From the NCBI RefSeq assembly GCF_003265705.1, contig NW_020312817.1, positions 51,001,504 through 51,065,503 of the forward strand: 64,000 nucleotides of DNA, in the 5' to 3' direction. The first letter of the stretch is position 1, and each line of letters starts with the position of its first letter. The position numbers and the translations under genes are program-made. Shown piece after piece: positions 1 through 11,529 of the stretch. This stretch comes from Callorhinus ursinus (taxonomy: Eukaryota > Chordata > Mammalia > Carnivora > Otariidae). The notes below the pieces were generated by a model that searched no databases, was not told the origin of the DNA, and was given only the letters and a program-made list of their open reading frames with translations.

Positions 1-898
1 AGACACTGATTTTCCATCTTGCTTACTAAAAGCCTGTACATGGATTCTGCTTCCATTCCCTGTCTTCATAATGGCTCAGAGGGTAGTCTTTCCTCACTGA
101 AGTTACTCAGGTATTCATCTGAATCTGCTCTCCTTAAATCTTCCACTAGCCCACCCTCTGCAATAGAATACTCAGTCAAACTCATTAAACAGAGATTAAA
201 GTTGCTTCTGAATAGTAGTATCTATCCGGTATGACATAGGTCAGAATAATCTTAATTAACATCATTGCCCAGTGGGGATCAAACTTCAGCCCACAGCCTA
301 AGATTAGTACACCTTAGATTGCGAATAAGCATATTTAAAAATAATATAAAAACTAAAAAGGGTTTCTCTCTCATTTATGTAGATTATAGGGTATTGGGGA
401 GGAAAATGCTCCCCTTTCTCATATGTAATGATGTCTGGTAGTATGTGTAAAGTGTTGTGCCAGTTAGAAGCCAAAAAATTACGAAAAGGTCATGATGTTG
501 TCTTTAATATTATTATAGTCTGAATAGGAAGACAAAACTATTACACATAGAAACTACAGTGGTGGTATGTAAACAGCAAATAGTATAGGCATTGCATAGT
601 AAAGGTTATCAGAACAGGGAGAGATAACTGTTGGTGGCATAGTCAGACCGCTAAATAAGAGAATTCACAGAATCTCACAGTTTGAATCCTCTTGTCAAGT
701 AACCCATGTAGGGAATGACTAGTCTACAGTCAGACACCTAAAAATGGGAAATTTAACATTTTTTGGATGAGGCTAAATCTAAAGTTTTTCTTAATTTAGA
801 TTTGAGAGCTTTTATGCTAGCTATTTATTGCCTTATGAGGAAATTTAAATACTATTAGGAGTCCTTGTTATTCTCTTTTTGATCACCATTTAATGTCC
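1..898. other. AT-rich unique sequence, no gene seen
   Basis: No recognisable repeat, exon or RNA gene. A 71-codon open frame starting near position 19 has no splice signals, Kozak context or recognisable domain and is treated as chance. Confidence 0.5.
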
Positions 899-909
899 GT
901 TCTCTTCTT

Positions 910-987
910 TTTTTTAATTTTTAAAATATTTTTTAAAATTTTATTTTATTATGTTAATCACCATACATTACATCATTAGTTTTTGAT
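910..987 (-). mobile_element. Very short 5'-truncated L1 3' end
   Basis: The sequence ATGTTAATCACCATACATTA followed by TCATTAGTTTTTGATG matches the terminal 3' UTR also seen at the 3' ends of the L1 copies at 24.8 kb and 50.25 kb. On the plus strand it begins with a T-rich run, so the element is in minus orientation and keeps only about 80 bases. A perfect 11-bp target-site duplication, GTTCTCTTCTT, flanks it at 899-909 and 988-998. This supports a single truncated retrotransposition event. Confidence 0.8.
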
Positions 988-998
988 GTTCTCTTCTT

Positions 999-2064
999 GA
1001 TGGATCCAGCCAGATGAATGTTGAAAGAGCCATTCATTTCTATTGTTGAATGTGAGTTTGTCTACAAGAATGAATTTAGGATAGTGTTATATTTTGTCAT
1101 TTCTTACTCTTTAAGTGAAAAAAATGTGTATTTTGGAGTTTTTATTTTTTTCTAGATCTGGTGAGGCATTCTGTGAGATGGGGGAAAATGTCGCTTTAAA
1201 TTCCTTGATTTATGCAGTAGTCCTGAAAAAGGAAAGGAAAAGCTACTGTTAAATTCTGAATGAGGGTGAATTCAGAAGGGAGGGATGGATGAGTAGAAAC
1301 TTTGAAGGATAGCCAGAACATATAAGTTTAGTCTCTTTGAAACCGTGGAAAAGTTATAGTTTTGTAAAAACCACAGTAAATTCAATTGAAAACCATTGTG
1401 TAGTGTAAACGATTAGCAAATGTGAATTGGAGGTGAAGTTCCTGAAGTTAGACTTGTAATGGATCTGTTGTGGTGGTCTTGTAGCAATGGAAAAAGAATG
1501 GGAATATCCTTGGATATTTATACAATTCAGTAAAAGACCAACAGTCCTGAGAGAATGCATGACATTTGGGACCTTGAAGAATAGTGCAGGAATTTGGTGG
1601 TAATTGGTATGGCCTGGAGCCTTTCTTGGCACATGCTAGCAAATTTTGGAAAAAAAGTTCTCTTCCAGATGTGCTACATGGAAGAGTTTCTCATGAGTTG
1701 CTGGAATGAGGACAATAGGGGAAACAAGAAACTGGTGTTTCCTTGCCATCCTTATGGACAGGCAAGAGGGCCAGTCCTTCTCCAGAGACTGGCAATAAAT
1801 TTTGTATGAGGGATAACTGAGAGCAGTGATCCTAGCAGAGCTGTCTTTAGGACTCTGGACATGTGTTTGACTATGTAATTATAGACAAACATGAAGAGAC
1901 TGTTTTAGTTTCAGTTGGAATTTTTTAAGTGAACAAATGTTACATAGTATCAAAAGTCTTTTTTATGTCTCTTTTTATATGAAATAAAAACTATTATGTT
2001 CTTGAGCATGGAAAAAGATATGGAAAGACAGACCACCAGGCTGTTATCGTTGATTAGTAGGTAG
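999..2064. other. Unique sequence, no gene seen
   Basis: AT-rich, intron-like. Open frames here (for example 1354-1642 minus and 1594-1809 plus) overlap each other in several frames and show no domain or splice context. Confidence 0.5.
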
Positions 2065-2270
2065 AATAGTGTAGTGTTAATACTGTGTGGACTCTGAGGC
2101 CAGTCTGTTTCAAATCCCAGCTCTGTCACTTACAGTATGTGTGACCTTGAGAAGCTACCTAACTTCTTGGTGTCTATTTCTTCTTTCATAGTGTTGATAG
2201 GAAAATTAAATAAGGTAATATGTGTAAAGTACTTAGAATGGCAAATGGCAGGTACTACATAAATGCTTTT
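2065..2270 (+). repeat. MIR SINE
   Basis: The order of motifs is that of a mammalian-wide interspersed repeat. Read in order these are GGACTCTGAGGCCAGTCTG, CAAATCCCAGCTCTGTCACTT, TGTGACCTTGAGAAG, then AAATTAAATAAGGTAATATG and GTAAAGTACTTAGAATGGC. It is diverged, as expected for an element that predates placental radiation, and has no clear target-site duplication. Confidence 0.85.
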
Positions 2271-3824
2271 AAAAATAAAATACAGTAAAATAAGATCCTC
2301 TGTTCTTGATCTAATGGGAAAAAATACAGAAAGTTACTCTTTGTATCTTACTCTTCATTTCTACTGAGGACTGAAAACAGTATATAGGTTAAACTTCCCC
2401 ATTAGCATTTAGTTTTGGTTATTGACTACAGAAGTGTAACTGGAAAACATTTCCTTATATATTCAGAAATAGAACAAAACATGAGCAGTATTCCAATAAA
2501 AAATTACAATCATTCACCAGTTCATTTAGTCCTCTCTCATTAATTCTTGTTCTGCTTCATTTTGGGTTATCAGTCTCATGAACTCATCTGCTTTCAACTG
2601 TTCTAGAAATTCTTACTTATTCTACTAATATTGCCTCAGAGTTGTTAAGTGATACATCAGAGTCCTGTACTCAACAGGACCTGCCAAAATCTTTTTCCAA
2701 AGGGTTCTGAGATTTCTTTGTTGAAGATGAAGCATTCTAGCCTGTAGCTGATTGCAGGTCGTTTCAGGGAAACAGAAGAATATCTGTAGGTGACAAAAGA
2801 TTTAAATTGGCTGTGTTTGACTTACTTTAAAAGTGGAATATCTAATGAGGGTTTATCATGATAATAAGGCACCTAGAATTTGGTTGTTTCTGTGGCATGG
2901 AAAAAATAAAAGTCAATTAAAAAATTTTAATAAATATTTAGTCTAAAATATTGATTACCTCTATTTCCAAAGAAAAGTGCATATTGCCTCTAATTCATAA
3001 AAATGGACATAGTCTTTACAGATAAAAATATCTTCAGATATCACACAATAATCCTGACATAATATATCACAAAATATATCAAGTAAAGAGATTCTGTAGG
3101 TCTGGAGTTGGTCCTAAACATCTTTATATTAATAAAATTGAATGGATAAGTGATGTGAATCCCTGGGTGAAAACCACTGTTCTGGAAGATTTAACTTAAG
3201 GAAGTAGAGTTGTGGCCAAGTTAACACTTTAAACAATAACTGAAATTATGATGGATGACACCGTACTATTGTCTAATGTCAGGCAAAGCGGCACCAAGAC
3301 TCTGATCAATGGATGCCTGTCATGGACAGCGAGGACATTACAGTTTTCTTGGATCTTCTCATACAGCATACAATTTCTGAAACACCACATTTTCCAGATT
3401 TAATCTAGGGAAGGCTACGCATCTCTTCTGATTTGCTAACTCATCAATAATAACCTATCAACTAAACCTAAGTATTTCTAGCAAGGTAAAAGAACAAGTC
3501 CTTTGTGATTTTCCAGGGTCCTTCTCGGAAATCTCAAAGATAATTCTATGTGCAAAAGATATCATTTAGGATTCAATTTTAGGAATATCAAAGGTTGTTA
3601 AGAGATTTGAATACTTAAGGTTCATGGTTACAGGGAAGTAATACTTGGTTATATTATATATGTATTATAACCAATACTTGGTTATCTATTTAATCAAAGC
3701 AACAATAAAGATTTTAAAAGCAAAAATAGGAGGCAACATGATTCTAAAGAAACCTCTCTTCTGAGAGATGTTTGTTTTCTTAAATAATCAAGGACATAAT
3801 AAAGTCAACATAAACCATAGAAAG
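2271..3824. other. Unique sequence, no gene seen
   Basis: AT-rich intron-like sequence. I see no diagnostic repeat, coding exon or RNA gene in it. Confidence 0.45.
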
Positions 3825-3986
3825 TTTTTTTTTTTTTAAAGATTTTATTTATTTATTTGAGAAAGAGCGAGCATGAATGGGGGGAGGGGCAGAGGGACAA
3901 GCAGACATCCTGCTCAGCAGGGAGTCTGATCCCAGGACCCCGAGATCACGACCTGAGCCTAAGGCACTGAGCCACCCAGGCGCCCC
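3825..3986 (-). mobile_element. CAN-SINE (SINEC)
   Basis: A carnivore tRNA-Lys-derived SINE. On the plus strand it appears as a T-run, AAAGATTTTATTTATTTATT and a GA-rich tract, then AGCAGGGAGTCTGATCCC and GAGCCACCCAGGCGCCCC. It is therefore inserted in minus orientation, with its tRNA-like head at the right end. It is slightly shortened in the GGCAGATGCTTAACC segment. No clear target-site duplication was identified. Confidence 0.93.
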
Positions 3987-5819
3987 CTAGCCACACTTTA
4001 CATACTTGGTTGTCAAGGGACATTTCTATCACTGCAGGAAGTTCTATCTGACAGTGCTATGCATGATCTGACAGGAGGGGGATTTCAGTAGTTCACAAAT
4101 CAGAAACATAATAGCAGTAGAGCCGAAAGGTCTCACATTTATTACTGAACCAACCTACTGGTGCAGAGGCATAGTAACAGAGAAAAGTCATTTCCCTGAT
4201 AAAACATGTCTATGGCCAGTTGGGAAGGATGTTTACAGAGTGACAGGATAGAACCCATGATTTTCATGCAGCTTAATTAAATATGTGATGCCAGTTTTAG
4301 GTGTGTCATCTCATGATGTGTGACGCCTTATAGACCCAGCTTGGTTCTTCTCCATTGCCTCCTCTTGGAGTTGTACCTGATTTTATTACCAGTTTTTAAT
4401 CCGACTCCACTGGGGAATGGGATGATTCTGCTTTTGTTTCTTGGCCAGGAATTGATTGATTCTGAAAGTCATGGGAGAAGACATGGCGAGAAACAGTCAG
4501 CCACACAGAGCAGGATGGTGGCGAAAAAGAGGAAAGTTTTTTGATTAAGGTACAGAATCTTTGCTCTCTGGGCAGACTACACAAGAGGGTAAACAGTAAT
4601 ATTTTACAACCTCTTATTGAGAGCAGACCAAGAATCCCAGAAAAATTTGCCATTTTTAACAGAGAAAACCAAACTGTAGTTCTGTATCAACATAGTATCT
4701 GTTTAACTAAAGTTCTTTATGAAAATCCTATAAATAAGCCCATCAAACCTTAGTCATGACAAGTAAAAATTTTTCCCAAAACTTTGTATAGTTTTCTTTA
4801 TCCATACACATTTCAAAGTGGCAAAACTGAATTCATTCATTAACACATTCAAGTATATGTAACCTCTCTGTAGCATATTGAAGTAAGAAGCAAAAGTGTA
4901 TAAACTTAAGTTTATGTTTAATAATCAGTGTTTTAATACTCCATCTTACCTAGAAATAATCCAGGTATCTAATGACTGCCCATTAATTAACTAAATTTAG
5001 TATTAGTCCAAGGTTTTAAGTTACCTAAAGATGTTGGAAATTGTCTTTTTAAGCTGACATAGTTAACTGTTGAAATAAAATTTGTCAGAATAATTTTTCA
5101 ATTTGGATAAACACAGATTTACATTTTTCATGATTTCAAACATTAAGTAGATGCAGCACTAGCTTATTTGATCGGTAAAGTATAGGAGGAAGAACATAGT
5201 AGAATTTAAAAATCTATGCATCTATTATACTTAATAATGGTATTAGAGAACATATAGCTGTTTTTAATAAACCCAAATAGTCTTATTTGCCAAAGATTTA
5301 CCTAAATTATGTGAATCTGGATTCATGAAATATTTTCTAGTTCCCATAAGAGTACCTCTTTTTTCACATTGAAAGTATTAGAATTTTAATTTCCTTAATT
5401 TCTAGGAATTCAAGGACTATTCTGTTTGTCGAAGTGCTTGTTTATCTCTAAGTCAACCAGAATAGAGCAACTTTAAGAGATTTTATAATCTAATTTGGTT
5501 ATACCATCTGGAGATAGGCAAATAAACAGTCACACGATGAGAAGTAAGTGTGTTTCTGTATCACAGAAATGTACACAGACACTTAAAGAGAGGAGGCTGG
5601 GGTTTAATGATACACCAGAATAACTTATATTCAGAGGTTTTGAAAAGTTGGATAGCAAACCTTTTAAACTTTGTGATGACGGCATTTGAAGTGAAGTTGG
5701 AGTCCTCTGATGCGTTGTCACCATTCTTCTACCCTACCTAGAAGGAGTTCTGTTCAGTGAGTAGGACAGGACTTAAGTCAGTGGCTTCCAAATTTTTTGA
5801 GGACTAATATGGATTGCTT
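3987..5819. other. Unique sequence, no gene seen
   Basis: No diagnostic repeat or exon. Overlapping small open frames at 4320-4753 occupy both strands and lack splice or domain support. One of them ends in a KKRK-like basic run, which I regard as chance. Confidence 0.45.
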
Positions 5820-6200
5820 ACATTTTTTTTAATGTAAAGACAATACATGCTCATTGTAGAAAATTTAGAAGGTAACATGTGATTTCATCACATGGAATTT
5901 TATAACCCAAAGATAGCTCTCACATTTGTTTTTTTTTTAATAATAATGTTATATAAATTTGGGATCATACAATGTGTATATTGTTTTGTATGTAGGTTTT
6001 TATCTTTAAAATAATGCTATGAGTATTTCTTCACATAACTAAATATTTGAAACCATTTTTAAGTGATTGTATAATCTTATGGTTGTGCCACAGTTTATTG
6101 AGCCATTCTTCTACTATTGGATTTTTAAATTATGTCCAATCCAAATATTAGGGCCAAATGGCAGCTCTTTCAAAGATCTTGTGTATATTGCCATGTTGTA
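5820..6200 (-). repeat. Old L1-like 3' sequence (diverged)
   Basis: Phrases such as AATACATGCTCATTGTAGAAAA, TTGGGATCATACAATGTGTAT and TTATTGAGCCATTC resemble a common, highly diverged mammalian L1-associated repeat read in minus orientation. The family assignment is from memory of the general pattern and is uncertain. A related piece occurs at about 14.6 kb. Confidence 0.45.
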
Positions 6201-6964
6201 AAAAGTAGAATCTTAATCTAACTCTAATATCCATAAAACTATGCTTTTTAATTTAAAAATATTTCTGATGGCTCTAATTGAGATGGGCTAAATAAAACCA
6301 CTTTTTCAACCTTAAGACTATCTAATTTTACTTTATTATATGCTGTTGAAATTTATTCCCAGAAATGAATCATGGGTTTTGAGAGAGTCAATGAATTGCA
6401 AACTTAGAAAAAATTGTAGTTACCTCCTACTGAAATTTTACCTTTTTTTGATTCAAACACTAATAAAGAGGATATATATGAAAATGCAGTGTTGTACCTC
6501 CTTTCTGGACTGTATCCAAATATTTAAGCAGGTCATATTTAAATAGAAAATTACTATTATTGTTTCCATTCCTGTAATATGAGATAATAAGGTTAGAGAT
6601 TTTTCTAAAATTTTTATTTTCCATGTATGAGTATAGGGGCAAATGAAAGCTAATTTAGCACACAAAACTCAGCCCAAAGAACTTTGGTTACTCTGAATAA
6701 TGCTTGTATTTTAATATTAATAATCGTTTATTAAAGACTGACAGATGAGGCAGGGTTTAATGATCTCTAACTTAGACCTCTTCTGACTTTTGGCTTTGTA
6801 AAAAATTTAAAAATCACTCTAATTTAACAAAGAAATTTCACACTTGCTTTATTTCTTTTATCCCTTAAAAAATTTATGTGGTTTATGTTTATGTGGCCTT
6901 TAGATTTTTTTAAAAAACTGAAACATAATATATGCAGATGAAAAATAATGCAGGCCACTAATTA
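6201..6964. other. Unique sequence, no gene seen
   Basis: AT-rich, with overlapping small open frames on both strands at 6340-6665 that have no recognisable content. Confidence 0.45.
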
Positions 6965-7170
6965 TTTAGTTCCTTTAACTGCTTTCTACATAATCTCATT
7001 TAACTTTTACAGTAACCTTGTGAGGTTGACATCATCTCATTTTTATAAAGGTAGAAACTGAGGCATTAAAAGAGTAATTACTTAATCTAAGTCACATACC
7101 TAGTAAGTGGTACAACTAGAATTCAGACCCACGTTTAACTGATTTCCTGTACTTCTTTTACCATGTGGTG
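6965..7170 (-). repeat. MIR SINE
   Basis: Reverse-complement MIR signature: AATCTCATTTAACTTTTACAG, then TTTTATAAAGGTAGAAACTGAGGC, GTCACATACCTAGTAAGTGG and ACTAGAATTCAGACCCACG. These correspond to the central core and tail of MIR in minus orientation. Confidence 0.85.
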
Positions 7171-7599
7171 TGTTCTCTAAATAGCTAGTATTTATTATTA
7201 TTATTATTTAAAAACTGATCTTGTTTGCTGATTTCTTCTCTGAGAATCTTGTTATTTGGACACATATGGAGAAGAGACATAGGGAAAAGAAACCACTGAT
7301 GCTACCTGCTTTCCAGGGATATTACTGCTTCTATAGTTGAATGGGGCACTGCTTTATCACATTATGTGTTCCTTATATTTTCTCATTCTGGAGTCTGTGC
7401 TTTTCTCAATCTTAGTGCTTACCAGTGCATGCCTAAAATATGTGGTGTTTTGTTTCTAGCCACATTAGTTATGTTCCTGTGTTTAGTGTTATTTTGTTAT
7501 TTTAGTGTTATTTATTAAATCTAAGTCTTACCATACTGTTAGTGAAACTGTTCGTGTTTGGACTTTTTTCTTTTTTTGCACTTACTTCCAAGATTTCTA
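7171..7599. other. Unique sequence with short (TTA)n
   Basis: A short TTA microsatellite lies at about 7191-7207. Nothing else is recognised. Confidence 0.45.
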
Positions 7600-7850
7600 T
7601 TGACTGCAGAACAGTTACAAGTTACAGAGACCAGCCATCAAGGCTCTCCACAGCCTATCCCAGCCTATCACTCTAATCTCATTGTCCTCTGTTCCTTTAC
7701 TCAAATAATGTCTTCCTACCAAAATTGTCCTGTGAACACATCAGGACCTCAGTTGACCTATAGTTTTGGCTTGTACTTAAAACCCAGCACTACATCTAAA
7801 TCCCCGATCAATTGCCACCTTCTTTGTATGGGCTTTTGATATCTTCAGTT
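7600..7850 (+). repeat. L2 LINE fragment
   Basis: The pyrimidine-rich stretch with CAAGGCTCTCCACAGCCTATC and later CCAGCACTACATCTAAATCC follows the order of an L2 3' portion (fused 'caaggccctccatgatctggcc'-type text) in plus orientation. It is heavily diverged. A 93-codon open frame over the same interval is taken as a remnant or chance frame. Confidence 0.5.
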
Positions 7851-7859
7851 AGTCTTCTT

Positions 7860-8130
7860 TAAAAGCTTTATTTTGAAATAATTATAGAATTAACAGAAAA
7901 TTACAAAGATAGTTTAAAGAATCCTGTGCACAGTTCACCCAGTTTCCTCCAGACACCATGTTTTACGTAATTATAGACAATATCAAAATCAGGAAACTGA
8001 CATTGGTACAATGTATTTGTGTGTTGCTATTTTAGACTAGATTCCTGTAACCATCGTCACAGTCAATATATAGAATTATTGCATCACTGTAAAGATCTAC
8101 TGGTATCAACAGTTTATCCACTGAAGTGTA
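7860..8130 (-). repeat. Old L1 3'-UTR fragment
   Basis: The text runs ATTATAGAATTAACAGAAAA, CTGTGCACAGTTCACCCAG, AATATCAAAATCAGGAAACTG, ACATTGGTACAATG. This is the typical 3' UTR of an old mammalian L1 read in minus orientation. A second copy of similar type lies at 33.3 kb. Confidence 0.65.
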
Positions 8131-8139
8131 GAAATCTTA

Positions 8140-9350
8140 CCTTTGTTGTGTCTCTTGATCCTCTTCTGTTAATAATATAATTGTCTTAAAATTTTTCTCT
8201 GTGTATGTTGAAATCTATGTCACACAATATTATACTTTTGCTTTAATCATCAAATATAATTTAGAAACCTCAGGAGGAGTAAGAAAGCCTACTGTATTTA
8301 CTCATTTTTTCCCTCTTTTTATTATTTGTCCTTCCTGATGTTCTAAGATTCATTCGTTTATCATTTCCTTTCTATTTAGAAAGCATCTTTTAGGCATTCT
8401 CTAGGGTAGGTCTGTGGGTGACAAATTTTCTTAGTTTTCCTGCATCTTACTAGAATGTCTCAAGACATTCTAATGAAGATATTTAAGACATGTCTTGATT
8501 TCTGCTTTAGTTTTGAAGGATAATTTTGCTGGATATAAAATTTGGGGTTGACAGTTCTTTTCTCTCAGCACTTGAAAGATACTGTATCATTTCCTTTGAT
8601 TTTCCATAGTTTCTGATGAAATATCTGCTATTGTTTGAATTGTTCTTTCTCTATAGGTGAGTATCATTTTTCTCTGGCTGCTTTGAAGACTTTTTTCATT
8701 GTCTTTAGTTTTCAGGGTTTTAATTCTGATGTGTCTTGGCATGGATTTCTTTCGGTTTATCTTGCTTGGGGTTGACTCATCTTGAATCCGACTTCTCACT
8801 GGGCCTTCTCTGATACTACCATAGTCTCACTACTACTTTGTGGGGGTTGAAATCCAGCATCCCCATATGACCTCCCCTGACATCCATGTTGAGGGGCCTT
8901 GTTAACTGCCTGATGAGGGTGGAAATCTAGGCTTCGCATTCAGCCTTTTCTGACTGGGGAGTGGTGGGGTTCGTATTTTTTGCCTGTGATGTTTGGCTGG
9001 AGTGGGATTGTTACTATCTAAAAGGTTGCTGTCCTGGTAGTTGCCCCTCTTTAGTCCTTTGGCTAGAGAGACGGGGCTTTTCTTTGACCTTGTCTGCTTT
9101 AGCTTTACCTGGTTGTTAGCCTTATACCTACTGTGGGATATAAGAAGCCAAAAAGAAACAAAACAAAACAAAACAAAAGCAACTCACCAGGGAACTCATC
9201 ACCTGATGTTCCTTGGTTTCTGAGGTCCCTAACCAGTCTTTCTACCTCACTCCACCTCTCTGAATCTTCTTATGTTTGCTTTATATATAATGTCCAGGAT
9301 TTTTAGCTCTACTTAGTTGGAGGAGTAGGGAGAAGTGTGGTCTCCTTCAT
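8140..9350 (-). repeat. Old L1 3'-UTR fragment (long)
   Basis: Landmarks are GGATATAAAATTTGGGGTTG, TTTCTGATGAAATATCTGC, AGTTTTCAGGGTTTTAATTC and TGATGTGTCTTGGCATGG. These define an ancient L1M-type 3' UTR in minus orientation. Diverged sister pieces lie at 16.04-16.86 kb and 43.81-44.48 kb. The G-rich stretch at 8840-9010 would be the G-rich part of the same UTR. The right boundary is approximate. Confidence 0.65.
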
Positions 9351-9379
9351 CTTTCATTAGTTAACTTTTTTACATTACT

Positions 9380-9800
9380 TACCATTGGCAAAATACTTTT
9401 ATATGCATCATCTCACTTGATTCTCCTAAGAAACTTAATGTGGTGTAGCTGTTGGTATTATTATCTACATTTAATAGATTTAGAATTGGGATTGGAGGAT
9501 TAAAAAGAAATTCAAGGGGCGCCTGGGTGGCTCAGTTGGTTAGGTAATTGCCTTTGGCTCCAGTCATGAACTTGGAGTCCCAGGATCGGGTCCCACATCA
9601 GACTCCCTGCTCAGTGGGGAGTCTGCTTCTCCCTCTGACCATACCCCCTCTCGTGCACTCTCTCTCTCTCTCTCTCACTCTCTCTCAAATAAATAAATAA
9701 AATCTTAAAAAAAATAAATTCAAGAGCATAGCCAGGATCAGAAATTCAGCATTTCTGATTCTGCATTTTTCCCCACTCTATTAGTTTTGCTTCCCAGTCA
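9380..9800 (-). repeat. MIR SINE split by a CAN-SINE
   Basis: The left part (9380-9507) reads TATGCATCATCTCACTTGATT, TTATTATCTACATTTAATAG; the right part (9725-9800) reads AGCATAGCCAGGATCAGAAATT, TTCCCCACTCTATTAG. Together they make one minus-orientation MIR interrupted by the younger SINE at 9517-9715. Confidence 0.7.
9517..9715 (+). mobile_element. CAN-SINE (SINEC), sense copy
   Basis: One of only four plus-oriented copies. The head GGGCGCCTGGGTGGCTCAG carries the tRNA-like A-box (TGGCTCAGTTGGT) and is followed by a degenerate B-box region, a (CT)n tract and an A-rich AAATAAATAAATAAAATCTT tail. A perfect 9-bp target-site duplication AAATTCAAG lies at 9508-9516 and 9716-9724. It is inserted into an older MIR. 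Confidence 0.95.
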
Positions 9801-9951
9801 CTCCAGCCTATAGAGCATTTCTCCTTCATTTGAAAGAGTATAGCATTTACTCTGTGATCATTAATTTGGTAATCTTCATATGATTTTTAATTGAGCCTTA
9901 TTTCTTTACCTGTTTGCCCTGACTAATCTATAGTGAGATTTTAAATTCTTT

Positions 9952-10154
9952 TTTTTTTTTTTTAAAGATTCTATTCATTTATTTGACAGAGAGAGACACA
10001 GCGAGAGAAGGAACACAAGCAGGGGGAGTGGGAGAGGGAGAAGCATGCACCCTGTGGAGCAGGAAGCCTGATGCCGGGCTTGATCCTAGGACCCTGGGAT
10101 CATGACCTGAGCTGAAGGCAGATGCTTAACGACTGAACCACCCAGGCGCTCCGG
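9952..10154 (-). mobile_element. CAN-SINE (SINEC)
   Basis: Minus-oriented full-length copy. A perfect 13-bp target-site duplication TTTTAAATTCTTT lies at 9939-9951 and 10155-10167. The poly-A tail (T-run on the plus strand) directly follows the left duplication. Confidence 0.95.
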
Positions 10155-10167
10155 TTTTAAATTCTTT

Positions 10168-10760
10168 AAATGAATGATTAACCTCCTGTACCTCATTTCA
10201 TCTTTGGCTTCTTACACATTGTCTGGATCATAATCAGTATCTAAAAACTTTGCATTTGGTGAATTGCTTGTGTCTCCTTCTTATGTTACCACTGCAGACT
10301 GGCTTTATCTGTCTCAGTGAGTGTGGTACATTTCGACTGTTGAATGGGAAATACTGGCAGGAAAGATGGAAGGACTAAAATGATGTTTTTGGGAAAGGGT
10401 TGGGCAGTTGAGTGGAAACAAGAGTTCTGGGCAGGAGTAGCCTTCCTTCTTTCTTCTCTCTGTCTCCATCTCCTCATCTTTGTCTCTTCTTTCCTCTCTC
10501 TTTCTCCCTCTCTCTCTGGTTGCCATGTTTTTTATCTTCCTTTTTAGTGCCGTTCTCACTTTCTGTTATCTTCTTCATGATTTGCTAGTGATTCAAGCTG
10601 TTTTAAGAACTTTTTTTTAAAATATAGCATGATCCTTCCTCCCCCAACGGACTCTATAGCCTGCTCTGATCCACTTGTAATAATGTCCAACTTTTGTCCT
10701 TGGCCATTTTTTTGTTTCTACTCTTAAGTTTTCTGCCTACGGAAACATGAAAACTCTCAG
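10168..10760. other. Unique sequence with CT-rich tract
   Basis: A polypyrimidine stretch rich in TCTCT lies at about 10446-10520. No AG-bounded open exon follows it. Nothing else is recognised. Confidence 0.45.
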
Positions 10761-10769
10761 GACTTCAAC

Positions 10770-10990
10770 TGCCAACCATTTCTCGTTGACTCCTAAATAC
10801 CTTCATCTGCTCTGAACTTTCCCTTCAATTCCACTTCACCTTGATGAAACTCAGAATGACACCTGATGCTCAAAATATCCAAAATTAAACTTAGGTTCAT
10901 TCATACTGAAGGCCTGAACAAAACTTCTCTTTTCTTCCTTTCTTGGTAGCTGTACTAACTAGTTACAAATTAGGGATCTAGGCATTCATC
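10770..10990 (+). repeat. L2 LINE fragment (tentative)
   Basis: CAACTGCCAACCATTTCTCG, GACTCCTAAATACC and ACACCTGATGCTCAAAATATCC resemble a diverged L2 coding-region remnant in plus orientation. Confidence 0.4.
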
Positions 10991-11011
10991 CCCCTCTCTC
11001 CCTCTTTTTTT

Positions 11012-11223
11012 TTTTTTTTTATAAATTTGTCTTTTTTTTTTTAAGATTTTAGTTATTTATTTGACACAGAGAGAGAGAACAAGCAGGAGGAGCAACAGAG
11101 GGAGCGGGAGAAGCAGGCTCCCCGTCCGAGCAGGGAGCCTGATGCGGGGCTCGATTCCAGGACCCTGGGATCATGACCCGAGCCGAAGGCAGATGCTTAA
11201 CTGACTGAGCCACCCAGGCACTC
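11012..11223 (-). mobile_element. CAN-SINE (SINEC)
   Basis: Minus-oriented copy with a double T-run at its tail end (11005-11020 and 11032-11042) separated by ATAAATTTGTC. An 11-bp target-site duplication CTCCCTCTTTT lies at 10998-11008 and 11224-11234. The extra tail block may be a tail extension or part of the target. Confidence 0.93.
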
Positions 11224-11299
11224 CTCCCTCTTTTGGCGTTCATTTCCTTGCTATAGCCATCATCACCATTACTGCTGCCATAGCTACCAACCCATTTGC

Positions 11300-11525
11300 C
11301 AGTATTCATTCTTTGTCATGCATTGTTCTGAGCTCTTTACATGTGTTAACTCATTTAATTCTCACAGCACACCATTGAGGTAGGTACTCTAATTATCCCT
11401 ATTTTACAAATGAAGAATTTGAGACACTAAGAGGTTAAATTGCCCAAGATTATGCAGCTAGAAAGTGGAAGAGCTTGGCAGGCATTGGCAGTCTGGCTCT
11501 AGAGCCTCTGCTCTTACCAAGTTTT
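11300..11525 (-). repeat. MIR SINE
   Basis: Minus-orientation MIR: GTTAACTCATTTAATTCTCAC, CATTGAGGTAGGTACTCTAA, TTTTACAAATGAAGAATTTG, then GCAGCTAGAAAGTGG. It is well preserved relative to the other MIRs here. Confidence 0.88.
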
Positions 11526-11529
11526 AGTA

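Noticed and set aside
4320..4544. Small frame ending in a basic KKRK-like motif
   Set aside because: It has no splice context, conservation evidence or initiation context, and it overlaps frames on the opposite strand.
9517..9715. tRNA-like A-box and B-box sequences
   Set aside because: They belong to the tRNA-Lys-derived head of CAN-SINEs. No intact cloverleaf or independent tRNA gene is present in any copy.
10440..10530. Pyrimidine-rich tract as a splice acceptor
   Set aside because: No AG-bounded open exon with a donor follows it in any frame.
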